A DNA stretch of 36,072 nt. It comes from Oscillospiraceae bacterium. Lineage in GTDB: Bacteria; Bacillota; Clostridia; Oscillospirales; CAG-272. Under the pieces are notes generated by a model. The model did not search any database. It saw nothing but the letters and a program-made list of their open reading frames with translations, and had not been told where the DNA came from. A program made the translations under genes and the position numbers. Position 1 is the stretch's first letter. The number at the start of each line of letters is the position of its first letter. The stretch spans positions 1 to 36,072 of the forward strand of contig SVTD01000014.1 of assembly GCA_015063955.1 (NCBI GenBank), given 5' to 3'. Shown piece after piece: positions 15,172-24,090 of this stretch.

Positions 15172-17496
15172 TTACGCGTAGCGCGATATTATCTCGTCTT
15201 GGTGTGAGGAGTCGAGGTCGTTGAAGTGGATGGAGAAGCCGCCTACACGGACGATAAGGTCCTGATGGTTTTCGGGATGCACCTTCGCATCCTTCAGGTC
15301 CTCTACGTTTGCCGTTGTGATCTGGGCAAGCTGTCCGCCGGAAAGAAGGAACGCCTTCATCAGCGCCTCTGTCTTCTTTCTCATTTCGTCGTTCTTCATA
15401 TGATCCGTGGGGATGACCACGTTACAGGTCGTTCCGCCAACGCCAAGGTCAAGGGGAAGCCTTGAAACTGAGGAAAGCATTGCGGTAAGTCCCGACTTAT
15501 CACGTCCGGGAACGGGGCCGATGGAATTGCCGAAGGGCATTCCCTTAAAGCGTCCGTCAGGAGTAGCCCAGGTCTGCCAGCCGTAATGAATACCGCCGGA
15601 AAGAAGTGAGCAGGCACCGGAAAACTCGCCGCCGCGCACAGACTTATACTTCTTTATCTCACCCCAGAAATCACTGAGAACACGGTTTGCCATTGCATCT
15701 GCCTCGTCATCGCCGTTTCCGAACTTAGGCGCATCTCTGAAGAGCATTACGCGAACGTCCTCGTAGCCCTCGAAATTCGCTGCAAGGGCGGCTTCCAGTG
15801 TCTCCTTTGAAACCTTCTTTTCGTCAAACACAAGCTTTTTGATTGCTGTGAGAGAGTCTGCTACAACTGAGCTTCCCGCAGTTTCAACGCAGCCGTAGTT
15901 ATATACTGCTCCGCCGTCGTCAAGGTTGAGTCCGCGCTCAATGCAGTCCTCTGTAAAGGGAGTCTTTACAAGCTTTGCAAAGTTTGCCGCTCTCATCTCC
16001 TGACCTCTGTTACAGAGAGGAATAAAGCGCTCTGTGAAGAACTTCACCTGGCTGTCGTATGCGCGGTAGAAGTCCTCAAAGCTGTTGTAATCGGTGATAT
16101 GGCCTGTGGGAAGACCGACACGGTATGTGTCGTCAAAACGGGTGTAGCCGTCATTAAGGGTGATCTCAAGGATCTTTGCAAGGTTAATGCTTCCGTCCTC
16201 GCATCCGAAATTGCTCTTGCCGGGGATCTCAAGCTCCTGACAGCCGAGAAGTGAGTAGTTACGGGCATCGTAAAGGTCAACGCCGTAATTGTCCACAAAC
16301 GCGGGGATTACCGTAGTATCGGAGGAAACGGTGGGGTCGGACATACCCTCTGACCACATCTTAACACCAAGTGCAAGAAGAGCGGGATCCGTATCCTCTC
16401 CGATTCTCAGAGAGATTCTCGGATGAGTATCGTGATTTCTTCTTGCGATCTGCAGATAGAGGAAGGAAAGCTCGTTCGTTGCGTCCTTGCCCGTTTCGGG
16501 ATCGCATCCGCCAAGGGTCATATTATGGATACCGTGCTCAAGGAATTTAAGCATTAACGCTGCCGTACAGTCCTCTGCGAACTGTCTGTCCTCACGAACT
16601 GCCTTCTCAAAGAAGGGATACATAAACTGATCGATTCTGCCAACGCAGTCTACCCAGTCCCAAAGAGAGTAGAACCACACGAGCTGGCACGCCTCGTAAT
16701 AATTGGTAGGTGCATCGAAGGCGATAGCGCGGCAGTTTGCAGCTATCTTTCTGAGGCTTTCCGCCCATTCTCCGCCCTCTGCAGCCTTCTTCTCGGCAGC
16801 ATCGGCATTCATGAGGATCCAGTCGCGAAGACCCTCGAGAATGATCTTACAAGCCGTAAGCATTTCCTTTTTCTTCTCGTCCGTTTCTTCCTCAATACGC
16901 TCACAAACTCTTTTATGTACGCCGCCGATGCCCTGAGTTACAAGCTTCTTATAGCTGGGAACCGTATGTCCCTGGAAGCCGCCAACCCACCAGAGGCCGG
17001 GGGTCACTACCTCGTTATAAACGTCTCTTCCGTCAACGGGAGGAAAATACTCAAGAGCAAGGCTTCCGAGGTGATCCCAGTCAAGGGGAACGAACTCAGG
17101 CTGAAGCTCATCAAGGATGGGCTCAAGCTCTTCTCTTCTGCCCTTGTATTTATCGCACCAGTCGAACATATGGCGGTGCTGCTGGATTCCGAATGAGAAA
17201 TGCTCTCTGACGATTCGCTCGGGGCGCTGACAGCCGATAAGAAGATCGCCCTCCCAAATGGGAATCTCAGACTCTGTCCAGCTGCGGACGATGGCCTTTG
17301 CTATACGAATGGGAAAGGGCTCGCCGCGAGTTTCAAGAAAAACGTCGATAAAGGGCTCCTTACCGTCGGGAGGAGTTCCCGTCAGGGTATCCTCGCGGAA
17401 ACGGTTCTTTCTGATCCTTTTCTGAAGATCCTCGTAGACTCTGTTAAGTCTATCGGAATATTCAAACCCTTCTTCACATGATCTGTAGTTTTTCAT
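15172..17496 (-). CDS. Glycyl radical enzyme, PFL-like superfamily, single-cysteine (GCVE) type
   Basis: 774 residues. The radical loop near the C-terminus is VRVGGFSIHF with the predicted glycyl radical at G753. The active-site loop is NYGCVETAG, with C536 and E538. True pyruvate formate-lyase has two adjacent cysteines; a single Cys followed by VE is seen in dehydratase and C-N or C-S lyase members such as glycerol dehydratase, choline TMA-lyase and hydroxyproline dehydratase. So this is probably a dehydratase or lyase; the substrate cannot be named. Start ATG 17496 has GAGGT upstream. It lies 11 bases after the Fe-S protein gene of the polysaccharide cluster. The radical-SAM activase it needs is not in this window. 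Confidence 0.9.
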   Translation of the reverse strand: MKNYRSCEEGFEYSDRLNRVYEDLQKRIRKNRFREDTLTGTPPDGKEPFIDVFLETRGEPFPIRIAKAIVRSWTESEIPIWEGDLLIGCQRPERIVREHFSFGIQQHRHMFDWCDKYKGRREELEPILDELQPEFVPLDWDHLGSLALEYFPPVDGRDVYNEVVTPGLWWVGGFQGHTVPSYKKLVTQGIGGVHKRVCERIEEETDEKKKEMLTACKIILEGLRDWILMNADAAEKKAAEGGEWAESLRKIAANCRAIAFDAPTNYYEACQLVWFYSLWDWVDCVGRIDQFMYPFFEKAVREDRQFAEDCTAALMLKFLEHGIHNMTLGGCDPETGKDATNELSFLYLQIARRNHDTHPRISLRIGEDTDPALLALGVKMWSEGMSDPTVSSDTTVIPAFVDNYGVDLYDARNYSLLGCQELEIPGKSNFGCEDGSINLAKILEITLNDGYTRFDDTYRVGLPTGHITDYNSFEDFYRAYDSQVKFFTERFIPLCNRGQEMRAANFAKLVKTPFTEDCIERGLNLDDGGAVYNYGCVETAGSSVVADSLTAIKKLVFDEKKVSKETLEAALAANFEGYEDVRVMLFRDAPKFGNGDDEADAMANRVLSDFWGEIKKYKSVRGGEFSGACSLLSGGIHYGWQTWATPDGRFKGMPFGNSIGPVPGRDKSGLTAMLSSVSRLPLDLGVGGTTCNVVIPTDHMKNDEMRKKTEALMKAFLLSGGQLAQITTANVEDLKDAKVHPENHQDLIVRVGGFSIHFNDLDSSHQDEIISRYA

Positions 17497-17507
17497 AGGG
17501 TACCTCG

Positions 17508-18662
17508 CTATTGTTTCTTTAGTTTATATACTTTACAGATAAGCTTTTTAGCAATCGTTTTACTTTTTAAATAAAAGATTTGGCGTGCAGGCATCTGCTT
17601 GCCGAATACCTTTGAAATCGATCTGAAGCTTTCATTATCCTTTATTTTACGGAAGAAGAGTGCTCTTTCAGGAGCCATCCCGGAGCTTTTCACGTACGCA
17701 GGATTGACTCTTTTCACCGTATCCATATCCGATTTCTTGCATACAAGATTTCCCTTCACGCTTTCGAAAAGACCTCTTCCCTTTTCACTTCTTATAATTA
17801 CAACAGACACGCCCTTGTCGTCGTTCATTTCAGGATAATACTTTGATATTTCCCAAAAATCGGCAAGAGTGATATCTGAGCTGTAATTATCTCCCTTCCA
17901 GGAGCATTTATAGCAGGAGGGGCGAAGGGCATAGTTTTTCAAAAACATACGAAGATAGGGATCCTTATACTGTGAACAGCTGTAGCTACCGCCGGATTTA
18001 TCTATCCTCATTGAAAACTCTTCCCATCCGCGCTTTTTGTCGCGGAAGGATGCCCACGTAGCGTCGGGGAACTCTTCGCTCACATACTTTTTCCAGAGGA
18101 GGGGAGTCGGTACGCCGTGGCATATAAAATCAACACATATAACCTCTTCGCAGTCTCCGACATAATTTCTGACGGCAGCACACTGGCAGGGTGTTCCTAC
18201 AAAAAGAACTGTTCTCTTTGCTTTCTTATACTCGCGTATCTTCCCGTATACTTCACCAATATCGCTTTGAACGTATTTTGAGCCCATCAGGGTGCGAAGC
18301 GTTTCCTCATCATCTGCAAATTTATGTACAACTCTTAGTTCACAAGAAAATCCCGCACCGCATACAACTCCGCCATTTTCGATGACAGCTCTTGCAATGC
18401 TGTAAAAAATGCCTCCAGAGGATGAGCTTTTTCTCACCTCTGCATTCTTTGAATATGCGGCATAGACCTCTTCCGGTGCTTTTTTTAATATAGTATTTAC
18501 CGGGCATTCTTTTGTACAAAGGCCGCAATTTATACAATGATCCTCATAGATTTCGGGACGAAGAAAGCCTTCTTCGTCAGCCTTCATAGCTATTGCTCCG
18601 TGAGGGCAGACTGCACTGCAAACGCCGCATCCAGAGCAAAGCTCATATTTGCAAATATCCAT
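17508..18662 (-). CDS. Two-[4Fe-4S] ferredoxin / FrhB-like (F420 hydrogenase beta C-terminal) protein
   Basis: 384 residues. The N-terminus has two cluster-binding motifs, CSGCGVCSAVCP (from C9) and CINCGLCTKECP (near 43-54). The rest is the FrhB/FdhB-type domain (e.g. SSSGGIFYSIARAVIENGGV, VLFVGTPCQCAAVRNYV, DFICHGVPTPLLW, SDITLADFW), which in its relatives binds a flavin. Proteins of this kind often sit next to polysaccharide pyruvyl transferases in surface-polysaccharide loci, as here. The name suggests F420, but use of F420 is unlikely in Clostridia. Probable role: a redox step on a cell-surface sugar or its donor. RBS GGAGGG precedes the ATG. Family call firm, reaction unknown. Confidence 0.85.
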   Translation of the reverse strand: MDICKYELCSGCGVCSAVCPHGAIAMKADEEGFLRPEIYEDHCINCGLCTKECPVNTILKKAPEEVYAAYSKNAEVRKSSSSGGIFYSIARAVIENGGVVCGAGFSCELRVVHKFADDEETLRTLMGSKYVQSDIGEVYGKIREYKKAKRTVLFVGTPCQCAAVRNYVGDCEEVICVDFICHGVPTPLLWKKYVSEEFPDATWASFRDKKRGWEEFSMRIDKSGGSYSCSQYKDPYLRMFLKNYALRPSCYKCSWKGDNYSSDITLADFWEISKYYPEMNDDKGVSVVIIRSEKGRGLFESVKGNLVCKKSDMDTVKRVNPAYVKSSGMAPERALFFRKIKDNESFRSISKVFGKQMPARQIFYLKSKTIAKKLICKVYKLKKQ

Positions 18663-18671
18663 ATGCCCTCC

Positions 18672-20189
18672 TTATTTTTTTATTCTGAATACTTTTTTTA
18701 AATACTTGTGTGTAAGCTCCTTTTCAAAGGAGTTCATTACAAGGAAATACGCGCTGATACAGTAAAGAACAACGAACAAAGCTCCGTATACAAATACGTC
18801 CGCCAGCCCCGAAAGGGGAATAAAATGCTTTATTACAAATACTGCAACTGCAGAAGGAGCAAGTCTTGCGATCATTGAAAGGAAGGTCTTCCAATAGCTT
18901 ATCATATCAATACCGCACTTTTTCTGATAATAGATATTGATGATAATTACGTTTGCCAAAAGGAGTGTCACAGCCGTTCCCACGGCACTTCCTATACTGC
19001 CGAAAAACATTGCAAGAGGAATGCTTATACCAACATTTGCGATCGCCATAAAGAAAAGAAGAATTGCTCTGAATTTAAACTTATCCTTCGCTTTGACTAT
19101 CTCTATTGCAACAGTCTGAGTTATAGGGATCATCGCTCCGCCCATAAGGATCAAAGCCACATAAAAAGCTCCAAAGCACTCTTTACCTGCATGCCAAAGA
19201 ACAAACTCGCGGCCAACAAGGGCAAAGCCGCAGAAGACAAGGAAAATAGTATACACCTGTATTCTGCTGGATTTTATGAACAAAGCGTTTATCTTTTCAT
19301 CGCTTTCTTTTTTTGCCACCATAGAGGCGATTCCCGGCAGCATGACGCCTGATATACACCCTGAAAGGGCTGTTACAAGCTGGTTATAGGTTGCTCCCAC
19401 GGAATAAACGGCAACATTCTTTGTGCCGCTGACTATTCCGAGAATAATCTGGTCTACGCTCCAGTTAACCTTATCAACGATCTCTGCAAGGAAGATAAAA
19501 ATCGAATACGAAAAAATCTCCTTGAATATCTGCTTATCAAAACCCAGAAATCGCACCTTGATTCTAAGCTTTGTACGGGTATAAATAAGATTCATCAAAA
19601 GGCAGAATACGTTTACTCCAGAAAGAACTACTACCATAATGATCGAATCGCCTCCCACCAGAAGCAGAGGAAGCATGATAAGCGGATTCAGTACGGAACG
19701 AAGTATGGTCAACAGCTTTACAAAGACAAACTTCTCATGTGCTATTATTATTGCGTTATATATGCTGAGGGCAAAGGTCAGACCCATATTGACGGTAAGA
19801 ACAGCCATTATATATCTGCTCTTCTCTATTTCCACAGCAGTCATAGATGCGCCAAAGAAGGTTTCTACGTTCAGCGTCAGTACTATTCCTACAATAACAG
19901 CAACTGCGCCTATGCCGTAGAAAATCATCTTGAACATTCCGTGCAGCTTTTCCATATCGGATTTTTTCCCACAGGCGTTATATTTCGCCGTGTAGTTTAC
20001 GATTCCGCTATTGAAGCCCAGGTCCATTACAGACATATAGTTTATAATAGATGCTGCAAGCTGGTAAAGACCGTACTCGGACTCTCCCAGTACTACAAGC
20101 ACGACCTTCTGATATATCAGGACAGTAAGAGTATTGACAATTATATAAACGTAAGACAAAAGAGCGCCTGCTCTTCGTTCCTTATGCAT
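18672..20189 (-). CDS. Wzx-like polysaccharide flippase
   Basis: A 505-residue polytopic membrane protein of the MATE-like oligosaccharide flippase superfamily. About 12-14 hydrophobic helices alternate with short charged loops. Features include YQLAASIINYMSVMDLGFNSGIVNYTAKY in the first third, SVDQIILGIVSGTKNVAVYSVG in the middle and KKCGIDMISYWKTF near the end, all typical of polysaccharide exporters. It should move lipid-linked repeat units across the membrane for the neighbouring polymerase. Start ATG 20189 has GGAGGT upstream. Neighbours: pyruvyl transferase before it, FrhB-like protein after it. Confidence 0.92.
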   Translation of the reverse strand: MHKERRAGALLSYVYIIVNTLTVLIYQKVVLVVLGESEYGLYQLAASIINYMSVMDLGFNSGIVNYTAKYNACGKKSDMEKLHGMFKMIFYGIGAVAVIVGIVLTLNVETFFGASMTAVEIEKSRYIMAVLTVNMGLTFALSIYNAIIIAHEKFVFVKLLTILRSVLNPLIMLPLLLVGGDSIIMVVVLSGVNVFCLLMNLIYTRTKLRIKVRFLGFDKQIFKEIFSYSIFIFLAEIVDKVNWSVDQIILGIVSGTKNVAVYSVGATYNQLVTALSGCISGVMLPGIASMVAKKESDEKINALFIKSSRIQVYTIFLVFCGFALVGREFVLWHAGKECFGAFYVALILMGGAMIPITQTVAIEIVKAKDKFKFRAILLFFMAIANVGISIPLAMFFGSIGSAVGTAVTLLLANVIIINIYYQKKCGIDMISYWKTFLSMIARLAPSAVAVFVIKHFIPLSGLADVFVYGALFVVLYCISAYFLVMNSFEKELTHKYLKKVFRIKK

Positions 20190-20211
20190 TTCTCTTACCT
20201 CCTTTTCAGTT

Positions 20212-21411
20212 TCAGCCTTCTATAAGCTTTTTAAGCTCTTCTCCTGCCTTCCATGACCTTTCAATATAGCCCGGCATTACCTCAGAAAGAGTTTTCCTTA
20301 TCTCGTCCTCTTTGCTCACAAGCTCCTCGTAGGCTCTTACCAGGGAATCCTCCTCACTCAGACTTTGAACAGGAATAACGTATCCCTCATCGGTTCCGAA
20401 AATATCCTTGGCAATACCCCGAGCCTTTACGGAATAACCTACGACAAGCGTGGGCACGCCTGTTGAATACGCTGCAATTGAAGCATGAGTTCTTGCCACG
20501 ACGAAGTATCTGCAACGTGAAATATATCCCTTCATCTGCATCGCATTTCCGTTTTCAAAGAGCTTGATCCTCTTTTCATCCGGATAATGCTCCATTACCG
20601 CCCTCGCTGCATCACTGTCGTCAGATGCTGCGCTTCTCACATGGGATATGAATGCAATATTGTGATTGGTTGTCTCAAGAATATGACGAACCAGCTCAAC
20701 GTAGCACTTAAGTGTAATATCATTTCCCGATTCAAAGCTTCTGATAAGAGGGCTGATATTGATACCTACAATATCATTTTCGTTATCAAACATAGGCTCA
20801 CTTGTAGATTCCACGGGGAGAGTGAAGGCGGGGTCAGGATAAAGCCGAACGTTATCAAGTCCCAGCGCCCGAAGTGCTTCATACGTGAGGCTCTCTCTTA
20901 CTGTTATAAGAGAAAAGCGGCGAAGCCCCCACAGCTTGTAGGCATATTCCTTACCCTTGAGCATTTCGGGATTAATGGAGCACCCCCAAAGAACTGTCTT
21001 TTTGCAGCGCTTCCTCACGTATTTATCTACAGTTGTAAGAGCGGCACTTTTCCCGTAAGAATACGTATCTCCTCCAACAGAAATGCAAACGTCCGCTTCT
21101 TTGACCTTTTGATAAAACTTCTTAAAAATAATACTGTTGAAAGGAATTGCATGAAATATCTGGGAAAAAGCTCCCAGCACAAATATTCTTTTCTTTTCGC
21201 CGATAAGCTTAAACAGATTATCCATCAGCATGAAATCATACTTTTTTTGGTATGAATTCATATTTGCATCATCAATATCGGGAAGATTTGATGTTACCGT
21301 ATACTGAATATCGCTGTACTGTTTATCTATAATTTCTGTGGTGGTTCTGAGTATCGCTTCACATCCATGGTTCTCTGTGGACGCATGATTGTACATTACG
21401 ATCTTTTTCAT
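20212..21411 (-). CDS. Polysaccharide pyruvyl transferase family protein
   Basis: 399 residues of the WcaK/CsaB-type family that puts a pyruvyl ketal on a sugar from phosphoenolpyruvate. The N-terminus has NHASTENHGCEAILRTT, the middle ISVGGDTYSYGK and LWGCSINPE, and the C-terminal half FVVARTHASIAAYSTGVPTL, the usual R-x-H-x-S-I-A pattern of the fold. The start ATG follows GGAAAGG inside the end of the polymerase gene, only 3 bases after its stop. With the other genes here it would give the polymer negative charge. Confidence 0.9.
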   Translation of the reverse strand: MKKIVMYNHASTENHGCEAILRTTTEIIDKQYSDIQYTVTSNLPDIDDANMNSYQKKYDFMLMDNLFKLIGEKKRIFVLGAFSQIFHAIPFNSIIFKKFYQKVKEADVCISVGGDTYSYGKSAALTTVDKYVRKRCKKTVLWGCSINPEMLKGKEYAYKLWGLRRFSLITVRESLTYEALRALGLDNVRLYPDPAFTLPVESTSEPMFDNENDIVGINISPLIRSFESGNDITLKCYVELVRHILETTNHNIAFISHVRSAASDDSDAARAVMEHYPDEKRIKLFENGNAMQMKGYISRCRYFVVARTHASIAAYSTGVPTLVVGYSVKARGIAKDIFGTDEGYVIPVQSLSEEDSLVRAYEELVSKEDEIRKTLSEVMPGYIERSWKAGEELKKLIEG

Positions 21412-21414
21412 TAT

Positions 21415-22752
21415 TTATACCTTTCCTGACAGTAGCGCTCCGAGCTTTTCTTTCGGCTTTTCTTTCTTTGACGGTACGGAAAGAAGTGCAAGCATACATG
21501 GAATAACAAAGAATCGTGCATTAAGTATATCGGGAATAAAGTTCATCGCAAACAGGCTATAGAAAATAACCCAGAAGTCACCCGTCAGCTTCTTTCTGTA
21601 TGATGATGACCAAATGTACAAAATAACCGTCATCATCAGCAGCGAGAAAAACACTCCACCCATATCCATCCACCTCAGCATCGTATTATGAGGAATGATT
21701 CCTTCACTCATAAGGGATGCCAAATGAACGTTATCGTATCCGACACCAAGAGGATTCGCTATAAAAATATTAATGGCGTCAATATAGTTTTCGAATCTGC
21801 CGTTGGGATTAAGAACCTGAGAATAATCATCGACCGGACGAACAACGAGAAGCAAAAATGCCATTACAACCGTTATTGCCGTAAATGTTACAAGCATAGT
21901 AACCTTTTTGATAACTCCTTTATATCTAATGAAGATATAAAGACAAAGGATAGCAACAAGGGACACGATACTGGTTCTTCTGGTCGTCAGCGCAAGGGCA
22001 ATAACCGTTATTGCAATCATCAAAAAGTTAAGTGCTCTTTTTTTCTTAACGTTAATTCTTTCCAGCATATAAAACACTGCTGAGCCAAGCATAATTGTGG
22101 AGCAGCTGGTATCCTCCATCAAAAGCTTTGCGGAGATCATGGTATTACCGAAATAATTACCTATAGCATATTTGAACAAGGTTTCACCAACTGTCATATA
22201 TACTACCGACTGCAGTATTATGAATAGTGATGACAAAAATACGATGTAGATATATGCATCTATGACCGCTTCTCTCTTCTTTTCATCAAGGCTACCCGCT
22301 TTGAGAAATGCAACAAATACAAGCGCAATATAGAACGCTATCATCAAAAACTCTTTTAATCCCTCTGATTTTGAACGGGATATGAGTGCGGGATAAACGC
22401 TTATTATTACAAGGGCAACGAAAACGCCAAGCATCAGAGCATTTACAGGCTTATCCTTTAGTGTATTAAGATTTGCTATTACGTAAAATACAATTAACGC
22501 TCCGAAAACGTAAAACCAGGGGAGCTGAAGATTATCTATAGGATCTCCGAAAATGTTGATCCACGAGATCTGCCAGGTATGACACAAAAGTATCAGGCAG
22601 GTACACAAAAAATCACGGTGCTTTCTATAGACCGTATAAAACAACAGAGATACTATTATTACAGATACTGTAAAGAACAGTATCCTGTTTACGTCAATCT
22701 CATAGTCCAGCAAATTGACAAACAGGAGAAGAAACGAAAGAAAAAACTCCAT
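21415..22752 (-). CDS. Wzy-like O-antigen / capsule polymerase
   Basis: About 445 residues, almost entirely membrane helices (roughly 11-12), with a larger outside loop near residues 310-345 (GRFENYIDAINIFIANPLGV, GYDNVH), the motif area of O-antigen ligase/polymerase proteins. ATG 22752 is preferred over the in-frame TTG at 22764 because GAGG lies 6 bases before the ATG. It is the first gene behind the internal promoter at 22797-22825. It should polymerise the repeat units exported by the flippase. Sequence of such proteins diverges quickly, so the call rests on layout and context. Confidence 0.82.
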   Translation of the reverse strand: MEFFLSFLLLFVNLLDYEIDVNRILFFTVSVIIVSLLFYTVYRKHRDFLCTCLILLCHTWQISWINIFGDPIDNLQLPWFYVFGALIVFYVIANLNTLKDKPVNALMLGVFVALVIISVYPALISRSKSEGLKEFLMIAFYIALVFVAFLKAGSLDEKKREAVIDAYIYIVFLSSLFIILQSVVYMTVGETLFKYAIGNYFGNTMISAKLLMEDTSCSTIMLGSAVFYMLERINVKKKRALNFLMIAITVIALALTTRRTSIVSLVAILCLYIFIRYKGVIKKVTMLVTFTAITVVMAFLLLVVRPVDDYSQVLNPNGRFENYIDAINIFIANPLGVGYDNVHLASLMSEGIIPHNTMLRWMDMGGVFFSLLMMTVILYIWSSSYRKKLTGDFWVIFYSLFAMNFIPDILNARFFVIPCMLALLSVPSKKEKPKEKLGALLSGKV

Positions 22753-22796
22753 ATATATCCTCAAATATTATCTTGATTACAAACTGATCCACAATA

Positions 22797-22825
22797 ATTT
22801 TATCATTATTTCTCTTTAATGTCAA
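22797..22825 (-). promoter_or_regulatory. Internal promoter of the polysaccharide cluster
   Basis: On the - strand TTGACA (22820-22825), 17-base spacer, TAAAAT (22797-22802), about 45 bases before the polymerase start. It directly follows a hairpin, so the cluster is probably two transcription units. Confidence 0.75.
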
Positions 22826-22853
22826 GAGCGCCGGATATTACTCCGGCGCTCTT
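22824..22853 (-). terminator. Hairpin after the DXD glycosyltransferase gene
   Basis: Perfect 11-bp stem AAGAGCGCCGG (22824-22834) / CCGGCGCTCTT (22843-22853). It begins just after the stop at 22860 on the - strand but lacks a T tract there, and its far arm overlaps the -35 of the next promoter. It may be a partial terminator. Confidence 0.6.
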
Positions 22854-22859
22854 TGCATT

Positions 22860-23591
22860 TCATTTTTTCAGAAGCTTCTTCAGCTTTATAAAGTTTTTTT
22901 CGCCTATCAGCTTTACTACTGCGACGATCAGCTTCTGCTTCAGCTTTGCGTTACTGCTCTTCCAGGTTGCATCATAATGATGTATGGAATAAGTCTTCTC
23001 AGTTAAGGTAGTCAGATAAGTCTCGCTGTCCTTGGGAGAAAAGTAATCCAGCGGAAAGAATGTCATCCCCATCACGGTCTGCATCTGTCCGTTTGCTACA
23101 AGGCCGAGCCTTTCCATTACGGCAGTATTGATGATGGGGCAAGCTATCAGTGCATAGTCTCCGTCGCTTTCCGGCACGTGCCTGTCGTGATAATCGGCCA
23201 TTACCTCATAGATCAGCTTATTCCCCTTCTCTGCTCCGAATCCGAGACCGGTGTTTACGTAATCACCTCTCTGGAATCCGGCGTATCCTTCAAGGGTAAG
23301 AAGAGGATCAAGACTCTTTATGATCTCCACATCCGTATCAAGGTATATTCCGCCGTTTTCATATATGATCTTTAGTCTTGCATAGTCCGTAACAAAAGCC
23401 CATTTTTTTGCATCGTACGCTTCTCTGACAAAGGGAATACAGTCAATATCAAAGTTATCCTCATTCCACTCGATCAGTTCATAATCGGGACAGTACTTTT
23501 TCCAGCTTTCGATACATTTCAGCATCATATCGGGCTTGGGATTTCTACCAAACCAACAATAATGTATAACCTTGGGAATCAAATCACTCAC
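22860..23591 (-). CDS. DXD glycosyltransferase (GT32-like, capsular)
   Basis: About 240 residues. N-terminal IPKVIHYCWFG and the motif GGIYLDTDVE (DXD, sugar-nucleotide and metal binding) define the family of capsular and OCH1-like transferases. The call start GTG 23591 has AAAGG directly against it with no spacing, so the in-frame TTG at 23582, nine bases on, is the better start; then the gene begins just after the acyltransferase stop (23584) instead of overlapping it by 8 bases. It adds one sugar of the repeat unit; donor unknown. Confidence 0.88.
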   Translation of the reverse strand: MSDLIPKVIHYCWFGRNPKPDMMLKCIESWKKYCPDYELIEWNEDNFDIDCIPFVREAYDAKKWAFVTDYARLKIIYENGGIYLDTDVEIIKSLDPLLTLEGYAGFQRGDYVNTGLGFGAEKGNKLIYEVMADYHDRHVPESDGDYALIACPIINTAVMERLGLVANGQMQTVMGMTFFPLDYFSPKDSETYLTTLTEKTYSIHHYDATWKSSNAKLKQKLIVAVVKLIGEKNFIKLKKLLKK

Positions 23592-24081
23592 CCTTTACTC
23601 TGATTTTTTCAAAAACGTATTCTCCCGTGGGTTTTACCACGGTATTATCGGGAACCGTTCCCTTTATTACTGCCCCTGCGCCGATAACGCAGTTTTTTCC
23701 GATCACGGTACCCTTAAGTATCACCACGTTGCTTCCTATCCAGCAATTCTCTCCAATGTGCACCTCTCCGTTACTGAAGCCCTGGTCATTAAACGGCTTA
23801 TCTGCTGAAGAAAACCTATGATTATGGTCATATATCTTCACGTTTTCTCCAAACATACAGTTTTTGCCGATGGTTATGCGATTATTTACGTTTACTGAGC
23901 AGTAATTATTAAAGAAGCAACGGTCTCCGACTGTCAGCTTTGCGCCCTTGGCTATCATAAGGGAAAGATGCTTTCGCCAGGTGACTCTTTTGCCAAAGGT
24001 TACTCCGGAGCCGTATACTATCTTATAAAAAAGCTTGGCAATTGCGGCATTGATATGATAAATGAGTTTAATGATCAGCAT
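23584..24081 (-). CDS. Hexapeptide-repeat (left-handed beta helix) acyltransferase
   Basis: 165 residues with repeated hexapeptides (ITIGKNCMFGENVKIY, VHIGENCWIGSNVVIL, TVIGKNCVIGAGAVIK) and a DHNH motif (KIYDHNHRF), as in WbbJ/NodL-type O-acetyltransferases. It probably acetylates a sugar of the surface polymer. ATG 24081 has AGAGGT upstream and lies 9 bases after the GT4 stop. Confidence 0.92.
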   Translation of the reverse strand: MLIIKLIYHINAAIAKLFYKIVYGSGVTFGKRVTWRKHLSLMIAKGAKLTVGDRCFFNNYCSVNVNNRITIGKNCMFGENVKIYDHNHRFSSADKPFNDQGFSNGEVHIGENCWIGSNVVILKGTVIGKNCVIGAGAVIKGTVPDNTVVKPTGEYVFEKIRVKGE

Positions 24082-24090
24082 TTTTTACCT

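Noticed and set aside
15172-17496. Annotation as pyruvate formate-lyase (pflB)
   Set aside because: The active-site loop has one cysteine followed by VE, not the adjacent pair needed by pyruvate formate-lyase.
17508-18662. True coenzyme F420 hydrogenase subunit
   Set aside because: The domain is shared with many polysaccharide-locus proteins; no F420 biosynthesis or hydrogenase genes are present here.
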